A stretch of DNA of 7,999 nt from Actinomycetales bacterium (GTDB lineage Bacteria; Actinomycetota; Actinomycetes; Actinomycetales; JAHECE01): positions 1 through 7,999 of the forward strand of contig JAHECE010000120.1 in assembly GCA_024641895.1 (NCBI GenBank), written 5' to 3'. Below are positions 1 through 6,155 of the stretch, one piece after another. The notes under the pieces are model-generated. The model was not told the origin of the DNA, searched no databases, and worked only from the letters and a program-made list of their open reading frames with translations. Position 1 is the first letter of the stretch. Each line of letters begins with the position of its first letter. The translations under genes were made by a program, and so were the position numbers.

Positions 1-1064
1 ATGCTTACGGGCACGGCCTGCTCCCGGTAGCCCGAGCGGCCCTCGAGGGCGGCGCCGGCTGGCTCGGCACCGCTCAGATCAGCGAAGCGCTCGCACTGCG
101 GGCGGCCGGCATCACGGCTCCGATCCTCGCCTGGCTCTACGCGCCTGGCGCGCCCCTGGCCAGAGCCGTGACCGCGGGCATCGACCTCTCCGTCCCCGCC
201 GCGTGGGCACTCGACGAGGTCGTCGCGGCTGTCGAGCGCACGGGTCGCACCGCCCGCGTGCACCTCGAGGTGGATACCGGGCTCGGGCGCAGCGGCGCCT
301 TCCCGGCCGAGCTGGCCCGGATCCTCGACCGGGCGATGCGCGCGCAGGCGTCGGGTGAGATCGAGGTCGTCGGCGTCTGGTCGCACCTGGCCCGGGCGGA
401 CGAGGTGGGGCACCCGAGCGTGCGTGCCCAGGGTCTGGCCTTCGCCGAGGCCGTCCGGGAGTGCGAGCGGGCGGGCGCGCACCTCGAGGTCCGGCACCTC
501 GCAGCCTCGGCCGCGCTGCTGTCGGACCCGAGCACCCGGTACGACCTGGTCAGGCCGGGCATCAGCGTCTACGGCCTCTCCCCGTTCCCAGCCCGCGCGA
601 GCGCGGCCGAGCTCGGGCTGCGTCCCGCGATGCGCCTCGAGGCCTCGCTCAGTCTCGTGAAACCCGCGCCCGAGGGCCAGGGCGTCTCCTACGGGCACGA
701 CTACGTGACACCGCGGGCCACCCACCTCGCGGTCGTGCCGATCGGCTACGCGGACGGGATCCCGCGGCACGCGAGCAATGCCGGCCCGCTCCAGATCCGA
801 GGTCGCCGGTTCAGCGTCGCGGGGCGGATCTGCATGGACCAGTTCGTCGTCGACCTCGGTGCCGAGGTGCCCGGCGACGGCGGCGCCGTGGGTGCGGGCG
901 ACGTGGCCGTCCTCTTCGGTGCCGGCGACGACGGGGAGCCGACGGCGCAGGACTGGGCGGACGCCGCAGGGACGATCTCGTACGAGATCGTCACCCGACT
1001 GGGTACCCGGATCCCACGAGAGCACGTGGACACAGACGCGCGGCGCGGGCGTGGTCACGCGTGA
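1..1064 (+). CDS. alr: Alanine racemase, 5'-truncated by the window edge
   Basis: PLP-dependent enzyme that interconverts L- and D-alanine in the cytoplasm, supplying D-Ala for peptidoglycan. The reading frame is open from base 3; bases 1-2 finish an upstream codon. The first residues AYGHGLL follow directly on the PLP lysine of the family's KANAYGHG motif, so the lysine and roughly the first 35-40 residues lie outside the window. The remaining 353 residues carry VDTGLGRSG (the Arg at 288-290 is equivalent to Geobacillus Arg136, which binds carboxylate), VRPGISVYG (Arg at 552-554, equivalent to Arg219 next to the pyridine nitrogen), VSYGHDY (catalytic Tyr at 690-692, equivalent to Tyr265), PIGYADG, and RICMDQ (Cys-Met at 831-836). 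The C-terminus SYEIVTRLGTRIPR is also typical. All visible catalytic positions are intact, so the gene is cut only by the window. Its TGA overlaps the GTG of tsaE (GTGA, 1061-1064). Confidence 0.97.
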   Translation, partial: AYGHGLLPVARAALEGGAGWLGTAQISEALALRAAGITAPILAWLYAPGAPLARAVTAGIDLSVPAAWALDEVVAAVERTGRTARVHLEVDTGLGRSGAFPAELARILDRAMRAQASGEIEVVGVWSHLARADEVGHPSVRAQGLAFAEAVRECERAGAHLEVRHLAASAALLSDPSTRYDLVRPGISVYGLSPFPARASAAELGLRPAMRLEASLSLVKPAPEGQGVSYGHDYVTPRATHLAVVPIGYADGIPRHASNAGPLQIRGRRFSVAGRICMDQFVVDLGAEVPGDGGAVGAGDVAVLFGAGDDGEPTAQDWADAAGTISYEIVTRLGTRIPREHVDTDARRGRGHA

Positions 1065-1555
1065 GCGCTGCGACCGTCGTCCTGCCCGACGCCGACGCCA
1101 CCCGCGCGCTCGGGCGGCGACTCGCGGGCGTGCTCGCCGCGGGTGACCTGGTGATCCTCACGGGGGGGCTCGGTGCGGGGAAGACCACGTTGACCCAGGG
1201 CATCGGAGCCGCTCTCGGTGTTCGCGGCCAGATCGCATCGCCCACGTTCATCATCGCGCGTGTGCACGCCTCGACGGTCGATGGCCCGGCCCTCGTGCAC
1301 GTCGACGCCTACCGCCTCGTGTCGCTCGCGGAGGTGGACGCCCTCGACCTCGATGCGAGCATCGAGGAGTCCGTCACGGTCGTCGAGTGGGGCGCGGGGC
1401 TCGTCGAGGACCTCGCGCAGGACCGGCTGGAGGTCGAGCTCGTGCGACCCCGCGGGTCGCAGGGGGAGGAGCCGCGCCGGGCACTCGTCACCGGTGTCGG
1501 CTCCCGATGGTCCGGGGTCGACCTGGGGGCGCTCCTGGGCGGTCCGAGCGCCTAG
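1061..1555 (+). CDS. tsaE: tRNA threonylcarbamoyladenosine synthesis ATPase TsaE
   Basis: P-loop ATPase that binds and drives the TsaB-TsaD complex during t6A37 formation on ANN-decoding tRNAs. The predicted protein has 164 residues, normal for the family. It shows Walker A GGLGAGKT at residues 35-42 (Lys41), the SPTF switch segment at 60-63, HVDAYRL with Asp82, and the family-specific VEWG at 108-111 (Trp110). The start is GTG at 1061 because it overlaps the alr stop in a GTGA junction and the conserved fold begins soon after; there is no Shine-Dalgarno sequence, so translation probably depends on reinitiation after alr. The stop codon TAG (1553-1555) forms the first half of a likely -10 box for tsaB. 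The region after residue about 130 is variable and has no recognised motif. Confidence 0.97.
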   Translation: MSAATVVLPDADATRALGRRLAGVLAAGDLVILTGGLGAGKTTLTQGIGAALGVRGQIASPTFIIARVHASTVDGPALVHVDAYRLVSLAEVDALDLDASIEESVTVVEWGAGLVEDLAQDRLEVELVRPRGSQGEEPRRALVTGVGSRWSGVDLGALLGGPSA

Positions 1556-1568
1556 GCTTGCGGTCGTG
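1553..1568 (+). promoter_or_regulatory. Putative leaderless promoter of tsaB (-10 TAGGCT, N7, GTG)
   Basis: Hexamer TAGGCT at 1553-1558 fits the actinobacterial -10 pattern TANNNT and lies exactly 7 bp before the GTG start at 1566, the spacing expected if transcription begins at the first base of the start codon. No AGGAGG-like sequence precedes tsaB. The hexamer contains the tsaE stop codon. No convincing -35 box is visible 16-19 bp upstream. The same hexamer and spacing recur before tsaD. The promoter role is inferred from position and sequence. Confidence 0.55.
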
Positions 1569-2315
1569 CTGGTTCTGGGGATCGATACGTCCGACGGCGT
1601 GAGCGTCGCGCTGATCGACGGTGCTGCGCCCGTCGAGGACGCTGCCGTGCTCGCGCGCGCCGACGGAGCGGACCCCCGTCGCCACGCCGAGACGCTCGCT
1701 CCCGCCATCGCCTGGGTGCTCGCCGAGGCCGGCGTCACCGCGGCCGCCATCGGCGCCGTCGCGGTGGGGACCGGCCCCGCGCCCTTCACCGGGCTCCGGG
1801 TCGGCCTGGTGACCGCACGGTCGTTGTCCCGGGTCCTCGACGTCCCGGCCTACGGTGTGTGCAGCCTCGACGCCCTGGCCCTCCAGTCGTTCGACGTCTT
1901 CGTCGCGGATGGTCCGCTCGAGGTGCTCGTCGCCACCGACGCCCGCCGGCGCGAGGTCTACACCGCTCGCTACGCGCGCCGCGCGGGGCGCGGGCTCGAC
2001 GTGGAGCGCATCAGCGAGCCGACCGTCTGCGCGGCCGCCGACCTGCGGGTGAGCGTGGACGAGCGCCTGGATGCTCGCGGGCGCCCGTTCGCGGACGCCT
2101 TCGCTGCAGGCGAGATCGCCGTCGTCGGCCGTGGTGCGCACCTCTACGCCGACGTGCTGCCGCCGACCGTCGGCGGACCGGAGGCTGTCGACGCCGCGGT
2201 CCTGGCTCGCCTCGGGCTGCACCGGGCCGCAGTCGAGGGCGAGACCGACCTCGAGCCTCGATACCTGCGCCGCCCCGACATCTCCCCGCCGGTGGCGCGC
2301 AAGCGCGCATCGTGA
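1566..2315 (+). CDS. tsaB: tRNA threonylcarbamoyladenosine synthesis protein TsaB
   Basis: ASKHA-fold partner of TsaD; with TsaD and TsaE it transfers the threonylcarbamoyl group to A37 of tRNA. TsaB is a scaffold and not the catalytic subunit. The protein has 249 residues, slightly longer than the usual 220-235. It begins MLVLGIDTSD, the family's typical start, and has RRHAETLAP (residues 38-46), GTGPAPFTGLRVG (68-80, the GPGxFTGLR signature with Ala-Pro in the loop), TDARRREVY (124-132) and a C-terminal PRYLRRPD (231-238). GTG at 1566 is chosen because it directly precedes the conserved first strand. The gap from tsaE is 10 bp and has no ribosome binding site but does have a TAGGCT box. The TGA at 2313-2315 overlaps the rimI GTG, so the two genes are coupled. 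Confidence 0.95.
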   Translation: MLVLGIDTSDGVSVALIDGAAPVEDAAVLARADGADPRRHAETLAPAIAWVLAEAGVTAAAIGAVAVGTGPAPFTGLRVGLVTARSLSRVLDVPAYGVCSLDALALQSFDVFVADGPLEVLVATDARRREVYTARYARRAGRGLDVERISEPTVCAAADLRVSVDERLDARGRPFADAFAAGEIAVVGRGAHLYADVLPPTVGGPEAVDAAVLARLGLHRAAVEGETDLEPRYLRRPDISPPVARKRAS

Positions 2316-2839
2316 CCGCCGACGGCCACGTCGGCTCGGCGGTGTCGCTCCGGCCGCTCCGGCTCCGGGACCTGGACCGGGTCGATCAGCTCGAGCACGA
2401 GCTCTTCGGCGCCGGCGCGTGGTCGAGGCAGGCCTATGAGTCCGAGCTCGCTGAACCCGCACGCAGCTACGTGGCGGCGGTTGACGCACGCGACACCCTC
2501 GTCGGCTACGCGGGCGTCGCGCTCGGCGAGGACGCCGACGTCATGACGATCGGGGTCGTGGCCGGCTGGCGGCGCCTGGGCGTCGGCGCGCGCCTCCTGG
2601 ACGCCCTGCTCGACGCGGCGCGAGCGAGCAGGGCTCGTCGCGTCTTCCTCGAGGTCCGGGCTTCGGACGAGGGCGCGCAGCGGCTCTACGAGCGGGCCGG
2701 CTTCCGTCCGATCGGCATCCGTCGTGGCTACTACCAGCCCGGGAACGCCGACGCGCTCGTCATGCGCCTGGATCTCGCCCACGCCCGGCCCGTGGGCGCC
2801 GAGGCCACGGCGTCGACCCCCACCGAGGAGGACCTGTGA
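2312..2839 (+). CDS. rimI: GNAT N-acetyltransferase, RimI type
   Basis: Predicted N-alpha-acetyltransferase. In E. coli, RimI acetylates the N-terminus of ribosomal protein S18; actinobacterial RimI proteins are thought to have broader targets. The protein has 175 residues. Evidence: SLRPLRLRDLDRV (12-24) is the first GNAT strand; WRRLGVGARLL (86-96) is the acetyl-CoA pyrophosphate loop with R-x-x-G-x-G; LEVRASDEGAQRLYERAGF (113-131) contains Glu114 and Tyr126, which match the catalytic pair of E. coli RimI; and YYQPGNADALVM follows, as in the family. A 15-20 residue polar tail after the domain has no known role. GTG at 2312 overlaps the tsaB stop (GTGA), a position that supports RimI over the many other GNAT enzymes. 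Translation is probably coupled to tsaB, since no ribosome binding site is visible. The stop overlaps the next gene's GTG. Confidence 0.93.
   Translation: MTADGHVGSAVSLRPLRLRDLDRVDQLEHELFGAGAWSRQAYESELAEPARSYVAAVDARDTLVGYAGVALGEDADVMTIGVVAGWRRLGVGARLLDALLDAARASRARRVFLEVRASDEGAQRLYERAGFRPIGIRRGYYQPGNADALVMRLDLAHARPVGAEATASTPTEEDL
2825..2838 (+). promoter_or_regulatory. Strong ribosome binding site of the sulfurtransferase gene
   Basis: GAGGAGG at 2825-2831 lies 4 nt before GTG (2836-2838), inside the last codons of rimI. It fixes the start and shows that this gene has its own efficient initiation in addition to the GTGA overlap. It is the only gene of the plus-strand cluster with a clear Shine-Dalgarno sequence. 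Confidence 0.8.
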
Positions 2840-3804
2840 CCGCGACGTCGAGCGGCGGGCTGCCGGAGCCGCAGCCCGTACCCCACGAGGTGACGGCCGA
2901 CGAGGCGCGGGACCGTGTCATCGTCACGGCCGAGGCCCTGAAGGACGAGCTCGCCCGCGGCGAGTCCGTGTCGCTGCTCGACGTGCGCTGGACCCTCGCG
3001 GCGCGGGACGGTCGCCCGGCCTTCGTTGCCGGTCACCTCCCCGGCGCGGTGTACGTGGACCTCGACACCGAGCTGGCGTCGCCGCCGAGCCCCGAGGCGG
3101 GCAGGCACCCGCTTCCGACGCTCGAAGCCCTTCGGGCCAGCGCCGCGCGCTGGGGCGTGCGCGCGGCTCAAGCGGTCGTCGTCTACGACGATGCAGGCGG
3201 CACGTCTGCGGCCCGTGCCTGGTGGCTCCTGCGGTGGGGCGGCGTGGCCAGCGTCCGCATCCTCGACGGCGGGCTGCGCGCCTGGGTCGAGTCGGGCGGC
3301 GAGCTCGAGCAGGGCGAGGTCACCGTTCCGCCCGGCGACGTCACCCTCCGGGGCGGTCGGTTGCCGATCATCGGGATCGACGAGGCCGCCTGGTGGCCGA
3401 AGCGGGGCGCGCTGCTCGACGCCCGGGCCACCGAGCGGTTCAGTGGCGCGGTGGAGCCCGTCGACGTCCGGGCCGGGCGTATCCCGGGTGCGATCAGCGC
3501 GCCGGCCACGGACTGCCTCACCTCCGAGGGGCGCTTCCGCTCAGCAGCCGAGCTGCGTGAGCGGTTCGCGGCTCTCGGCGTCGCGCGCGCCTCCTACAGC
3601 GCGGCCTACTGCGGGTCGGGGGTGACGGCCTGCCACCTCATCGCTGCCCTGGCGAGCATCGGGCAGCCCGCCGTCCTCTACCCGGGTTCGTGGTCGCAGT
3701 GGGCTGCGGACCCGCAGCGGCCGGCCGCGACCGGCCCGGCACCTGCCGTGGGCTCCGGGAGCGACGACGGAGCAGGTGGGCCCGCGGCCGGCGACCAGCC
3801 GTGA
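2836..3804 (+). CDS. Two-domain rhodanese-type sulfurtransferase (thiosulfate or 3-mercaptopyruvate)
   Basis: Cytoplasmic sulfurtransferase of 322 residues with tandem rhodanese domains. The N-terminal domain (about 28-155) has SLLDVRW (46-52) and VAGHLPGAVYVDLD (64-77) but an Asp-rich YDDAGG loop (117-122) where a cysteine would be, so it is the inactive structural domain, as is normal. The C-terminal domain (about 175-295) has LLDARATERF (193-202), GRIPGAISAP (214-223) and the active loop CGSGVTA (259-265; Cys259 carries the persulfide). CGSGVTA resembles mercaptopyruvate sulfurtransferases (SseA type) more than the CRxG loop of thiosulfate enzymes, but the donor cannot be settled from sequence. 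After about residue 296 comes a Gly/Ala/Pro/Ser-rich tail, probably disordered. The gene is coupled to rimI by GTGA and lies inside the t6A cluster, an uncommon place for it. It could supply sulfur for tRNA thiolation or thiol homeostasis, or merely share transcription. Confidence 0.9.
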   Translation: MTATSSGGLPEPQPVPHEVTADEARDRVIVTAEALKDELARGESVSLLDVRWTLAARDGRPAFVAGHLPGAVYVDLDTELASPPSPEAGRHPLPTLEALRASAARWGVRAAQAVVVYDDAGGTSAARAWWLLRWGGVASVRILDGGLRAWVESGGELEQGEVTVPPGDVTLRGGRLPIIGIDEAAWWPKRGALLDARATERFSGAVEPVDVRAGRIPGAISAPATDCLTSEGRFRSAAELRERFAALGVARASYSAAYCGSGVTACHLIAALASIGQPAVLYPGSWSQWAADPQRPAATGPAPAVGSGSDDGAGGPAAGDQP

Positions 3805-3817
3805 TGGCAGAGGTCGC
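3791..3817 (+). repeat. Imperfect hairpin spanning the sulfurtransferase stop codon
   Basis: GCGACC (3791-3796) pairs with GGTCGC (3812-3817), and inside it GCC (3798-3800) pairs with GGC (3806-3808) around a GTGAT loop that holds the stop codon. It sits 7 bp upstream of the TAGGCT box of tsaD. There is no T-run after it, so it is not a classical intrinsic terminator. It could weaken readthrough into tsaD or protect the upstream mRNA end. Confidence 0.4.
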
Positions 3818-3827
3818 GGATCAGTAG
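3804..3827 (+). other. Seven-codon open frame (MAEVADQ) between sulfurtransferase and tsaD
   Basis: The sulfurtransferase stop and an ATG overlap as TGATG (3802-3806). The frame starting at that ATG runs seven codons and ends at TAG 3825-3827, which is also the start of the tsaD -10-like hexamer. Ribosomes finishing the sulfurtransferase could reinitiate here and release 10 nt before the tsaD GTG. There is no ribosome binding site, and the peptide has no recognised feature. This may be chance. Confidence 0.2.
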
Positions 3828-3840
3828 GCTGCGCGTCGTG
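3825..3840 (+). promoter_or_regulatory. Putative leaderless promoter of tsaD (-10 TAGGCT, N7, GTG)
   Basis: TAGGCT (3825-3830), 7 bp spacer, GTG (3838-3840). The hexamer and spacing are identical to those before tsaB, and there is no Shine-Dalgarno sequence in the last 15 bp. The nearest purine-rich stretch, AGAGG around 3809-3813, is too far from the start. No strong -35 is visible. Recurrence of the same layout before two functionally linked genes makes a leaderless internal promoter plausible. Confidence 0.6.
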
Positions 3841-4896
3841 ATCGACCCCGACTCCAGTGCGCCGCTCGTCCTCGGTATCGAGTCCACCTGTGACGAGACC
3901 GGTGTCGCGCTCGTGCGAGGACGCACGCTCCTCGCGGACGTCGTCGCCTCGTCGATGGACTCCCACGCCCGTTTCGGTGGGATCGTGCCCGAGGTTGCGA
4001 GCCGGGCGCACCTGGAGGCCTTCGTCCCGACCCTCGATGCCGCGCTGGATCGCGCCGGTGTCGCACTGAGCGATGTCGACGCGGTCGCCGTGGCTGCGGG
4101 ACCCGGCCTCGTCGGCTCGCTCACGGTCGGGAGCGCTGCCGCCAAGGCGCTCGCGATCGGCCTCGGCGTCCCGCTCTACGGCGTGAACCACGTCATCGGC
4201 CACGTCGCGGTGGACGAGCTCGTGCACGGCGCGTTCCCTGACCAGTTCATGGCCCTCGTCGTCTCCGGCGGGCACTCGTCCCTCCTGCTGGTGGGCGACA
4301 TCGCCACCGACGTCGTCGAGCTCGGCCAGACGCTGGACGACGCGGCAGGGGAGGCTTTCGACAAGGTCGGTCGGATCCTGGGCCTGCCGTATCCGGGAGG
4401 GCCGCACGTCGACAAGCTCTCCCAGCAGGGCGACCGGGAGGCGATCAGGTTTCCCCGCGGGCTGAGCCGGCCGAAGGACCTCGAGCGTCACCCGTACGAC
4501 TTCTCGTTCTCGGGGCTCAAGACGGCGGTCGCACGGTTCGTCGAGGCGCGCGAGGACGCAGGGGAGGAGGTGCCGGCAGCCGACGTCGCGGCGTCGTTCT
4601 CCGAGGCGGTCGTCGACGTCCTGGTGACCAAGACGCTCGTAGCGTGCGAGCGGCACGGCGTCTCGACGCTCGTCATCGGCGGCGGGTTCTCGGCCAACTC
4701 CCGACTGCGTGAGCTGGCGGCGCAGCGGTGTGCCGACGCGGGGATCGAGGTGCGGATCCCGCCGATCCGGTACTGCACGGACAACGGCGCCATGATCGCC
4801 GCGCTCGGCTCGGCCGTGCTCCGCGCTGGTCTCCCGCCGTCGGGGCTCGAGATCGGCACCGACTCCGGGATGCCGCTCACCCAGGTGTTGGTGTAG
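3838..4896 (+). CDS. tsaD: tRNA N6-adenosine threonylcarbamoyltransferase TsaD
   Basis: Catalytic subunit of t6A37 synthesis. It transfers threonylcarbamoyl from threonylcarbamoyl-AMP (made by TsaC/Sua5, not in this window) to A37 of tRNAs reading ANN codons. The protein has 352 residues, close to the family norm. It is an ASKHA ATPase-like metalloprotein: VLGIESTCDETGVAL (11-25), GGIVPEVASRAHLE (47-60), GPGLVGSLTVG (88-98), the metal ligands in NHVIGH (His118 and His122), SGGHS (143-147), LDDAAGEAFDKVGR (167-179), GGGFSANSRLR (281-291) and YCTDNGAMIA with Asp315 as the third metal ligand. All key residues are present. GTG at 3838 is the only sensible start before the first strand. It is separated from the sulfurtransferase by 33 bp and appears to have its own leaderless promoter. 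It converges on the ligase gene downstream. Confidence 0.98.
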   Translation: MIDPDSSAPLVLGIESTCDETGVALVRGRTLLADVVASSMDSHARFGGIVPEVASRAHLEAFVPTLDAALDRAGVALSDVDAVAVAAGPGLVGSLTVGSAAAKALAIGLGVPLYGVNHVIGHVAVDELVHGAFPDQFMALVVSGGHSSLLLVGDIATDVVELGQTLDDAAGEAFDKVGRILGLPYPGGPHVDKLSQQGDREAIRFPRGLSRPKDLERHPYDFSFSGLKTAVARFVEAREDAGEEVPAADVAASFSEAVVDVLVTKTLVACERHGVSTLVIGGGFSANSRLRELAAQRCADAGIEVRIPPIRYCTDNGAMIAALGSAVLRAGLPPSGLEIGTDSGMPLTQVLV

Positions 4897-4912
4897 CGGA
4901 CCCACCGCCACT

Positions 4913-4974
4913 CTGCCGAACGCGTCGTCTGTCGGCAGCACCGGGCACCGGCGCCGACGAGCGGTGCGTTCGGC
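4913..4974. terminator. Overlapping inverted repeats between convergent genes, possible bidirectional terminator
   Basis: Two alternative hairpins share bases. GCCGAACGC (4915-4923) pairs perfectly with GCGTTCGGC (4966-4974), and CTGCCGA (4913-4919) pairs with TCGGCAG (4932-4938). A third stem, GCACCG (4945-4950) with CGGTGC (4962-4967), lies between. No T-run follows on either strand, so termination is inferred mainly from position between two convergent stop codons (4896 and 4993). The first and second pairings cannot form together. Confidence 0.4.
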
Positions 4975-4992
4975 TACCTGTGGAGGCACGGG

Positions 4993-6129
4993 TCAGAGGG
5001 GCCGGCGCGCCCTCATCTCGGCGACGAGTGAGGCGACGACCGCATCCAGCTCGCCGCCCGCGCGGCGCGCCACGGCGAGCTGCCGCTGGTACGAGGCGCC
5101 ACGGCGCAGGATCGTCCGCACGCCGTCGAGCTCCGTCAGGCACCCGAGCCGGGCCGCGACCGGTTGGAGCTCGTCGAGCAGGTCACGCACGGCGTCGGTC
5201 ACGAGCCGCTCGCGGCCGGCGGCGTCGAGGATGATGATCGCGTCCATCCCGTAACGGGCCGAGCGCCATTTGTTCTCCTGCACGAACCACGGCGGCAGGG
5301 TCGGCAGGGTGCGCCCCTCGTCGAGCATCGTCGAGAAGTGCTCGACGAGGCAGTGCGTGAGGGCCGCGAGCGCGAGCAGCTCGGTGACGTTCGGCGTGCC
5401 GTCGCAGATCCGCATCTCGAGCGTGCCGAGCCGCGGCGACGGTCGCACGTCCCAGCGGATCTCGCTGAAGTCGTCGATGACGCCCACGTGGAGCATGTCC
5501 GCGACGTAGTCCTCGAGCTGTCCCCAGTCCTCGAACTGGAAGGGCAGGCCGGCGGTCGGCAGCTGCTGGAACATCAGGGCGCGGTTCGAGGCGTATCCGG
5601 TGGCCTTGCCGCCCCAGAAGGGGGACGACGCCGAGAGCGACTGCAGGTGGGCGAACGTCGTGAGCATGGCGCGCAGGATCGGCAGCACCTTGGCCCGCTC
5701 CTCGATCCCGACGTGCACGTGGACGCCGTAGATGAGCATCTGCCGGCCCCACCACTGCGTGCGGTCGATGAGGGTCGCGTAGCGCTGCTTGTCGGTCACC
5801 TTCTGCTGCGTCCAGCGGGCGAACGGGTGGGTGCCGGCGCACATCAGCTCGACCCGGAGCGGGTCGGTGATCTGGCGGACCTGGGCGATCGCGCGTTCGA
5901 GGTCGTCGCCGGCCTGGCGAACCGTTCGGCACACCCCCGAGACGACCTCGACCGTGTTGAGCAGGAGCTCCTGGCGGATGTGCGGGTGCTCGCCTCCTCC
6001 GGGCGGCCGTACGGCCTCGAGCACCGTCTGGGCTACCTGGCGCAGGTCGCCGGAGTCGGTGTCGACGAGCGCGAGCTCCCATTCCACGCCGACCGAGGAG
6101 CGTTGAGAAGGGGCGAAGGGGATGTGCAC
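4993..6129 (-). CDS. GCS2-family carboxylate-amine ligase (glutamate-cysteine ligase, YbdK type)
   Basis: ATP-dependent ligase family that joins glutamate to an amine; E. coli YbdK has weak gamma-glutamyl-cysteine ligase activity. From GTG at 6129 the protein has 378 residues, typical of the family. Conserved blocks: SSVGVEWELALVD (11-23), EVVSGVCRTVRQA (61-73), GTHPFARW (99-106), RTQWWGRQMLIYGVHVHVGI (123-142), SASSPFWGGKATGYASNRA (166-184), IRWDVRPSPRLGTLEMRICD (224-243) and QENKWRSARYGMDA (284-297). An alternative GTG at 6144 would add five residues; 6129 is preferred because the family motif starts soon after and CAGGAT lies 6 bp upstream. There is no signal peptide or membrane segment. 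The true substrate is unknown; actinobacteria use mycothiol rather than glutathione, and no partner gene such as a glutathione synthetase is nearby. It is transcribed towards tsaD. Confidence 0.88.
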   Translation of the reverse strand: MHIPFAPSQRSSVGVEWELALVDTDSGDLRQVAQTVLEAVRPPGGGEHPHIRQELLLNTVEVVSGVCRTVRQAGDDLERAIAQVRQITDPLRVELMCAGTHPFARWTQQKVTDKQRYATLIDRTQWWGRQMLIYGVHVHVGIEERAKVLPILRAMLTTFAHLQSLSASSPFWGGKATGYASNRALMFQQLPTAGLPFQFEDWGQLEDYVADMLHVGVIDDFSEIRWDVRPSPRLGTLEMRICDGTPNVTELLALAALTHCLVEHFSTMLDEGRTLPTLPPWFVQENKWRSARYGMDAIIILDAAGRERLVTDAVRDLLDELQPVAARLGCLTELDGVRTILRRGASYQRQLAVARRAGGELDAVVASLVAEMRARRPL

Positions 6130-6141
6130 GGCACCATCCTG
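6127..6141 (-). promoter_or_regulatory. Possible leaderless -10 (CAGGAT) or weak RBS of the ligase gene
   Basis: On the minus strand CAGGAT (6141-6136) is followed by 6 bp and GTG (6129-6127). It resembles an actinobacterial -10 at leaderless spacing, although its first base is C, not T. The inner AGGA is also 7 nt from the start and could serve as a weak Shine-Dalgarno. Sequence alone does not separate the two readings. Confidence 0.4.
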
Positions 6142-6155
6142 CACCGTCGGGCACC
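6131..6155. repeat. Three GCACC repeats at exact 10-bp spacing
   Basis: On the plus strand GCACC occurs at 6131-6135, 6141-6145 and 6151-6155, reading as GGTGC on the ligase strand. The spacing is one helical turn and the block overlaps the presumed start region of the ligase gene. It may be a small operator or a chance feature of GC-rich DNA. Confidence 0.4.

Noticed and set aside
1..30. ATG at the first base of the window as a gene start
   Set aside because: That frame stops after nine codons (TAG at 28-30). The real alr frame is offset by two bases and is already open at the left edge.
3541..4989. Long minus-strand open frame opposite tsaD and the sulfurtransferase
   Set aside because: It is Arg/Gly/Asp-rich with no recognisable domain and mirrors well-supported genes; long antisense frames are expected in DNA this GC-rich.
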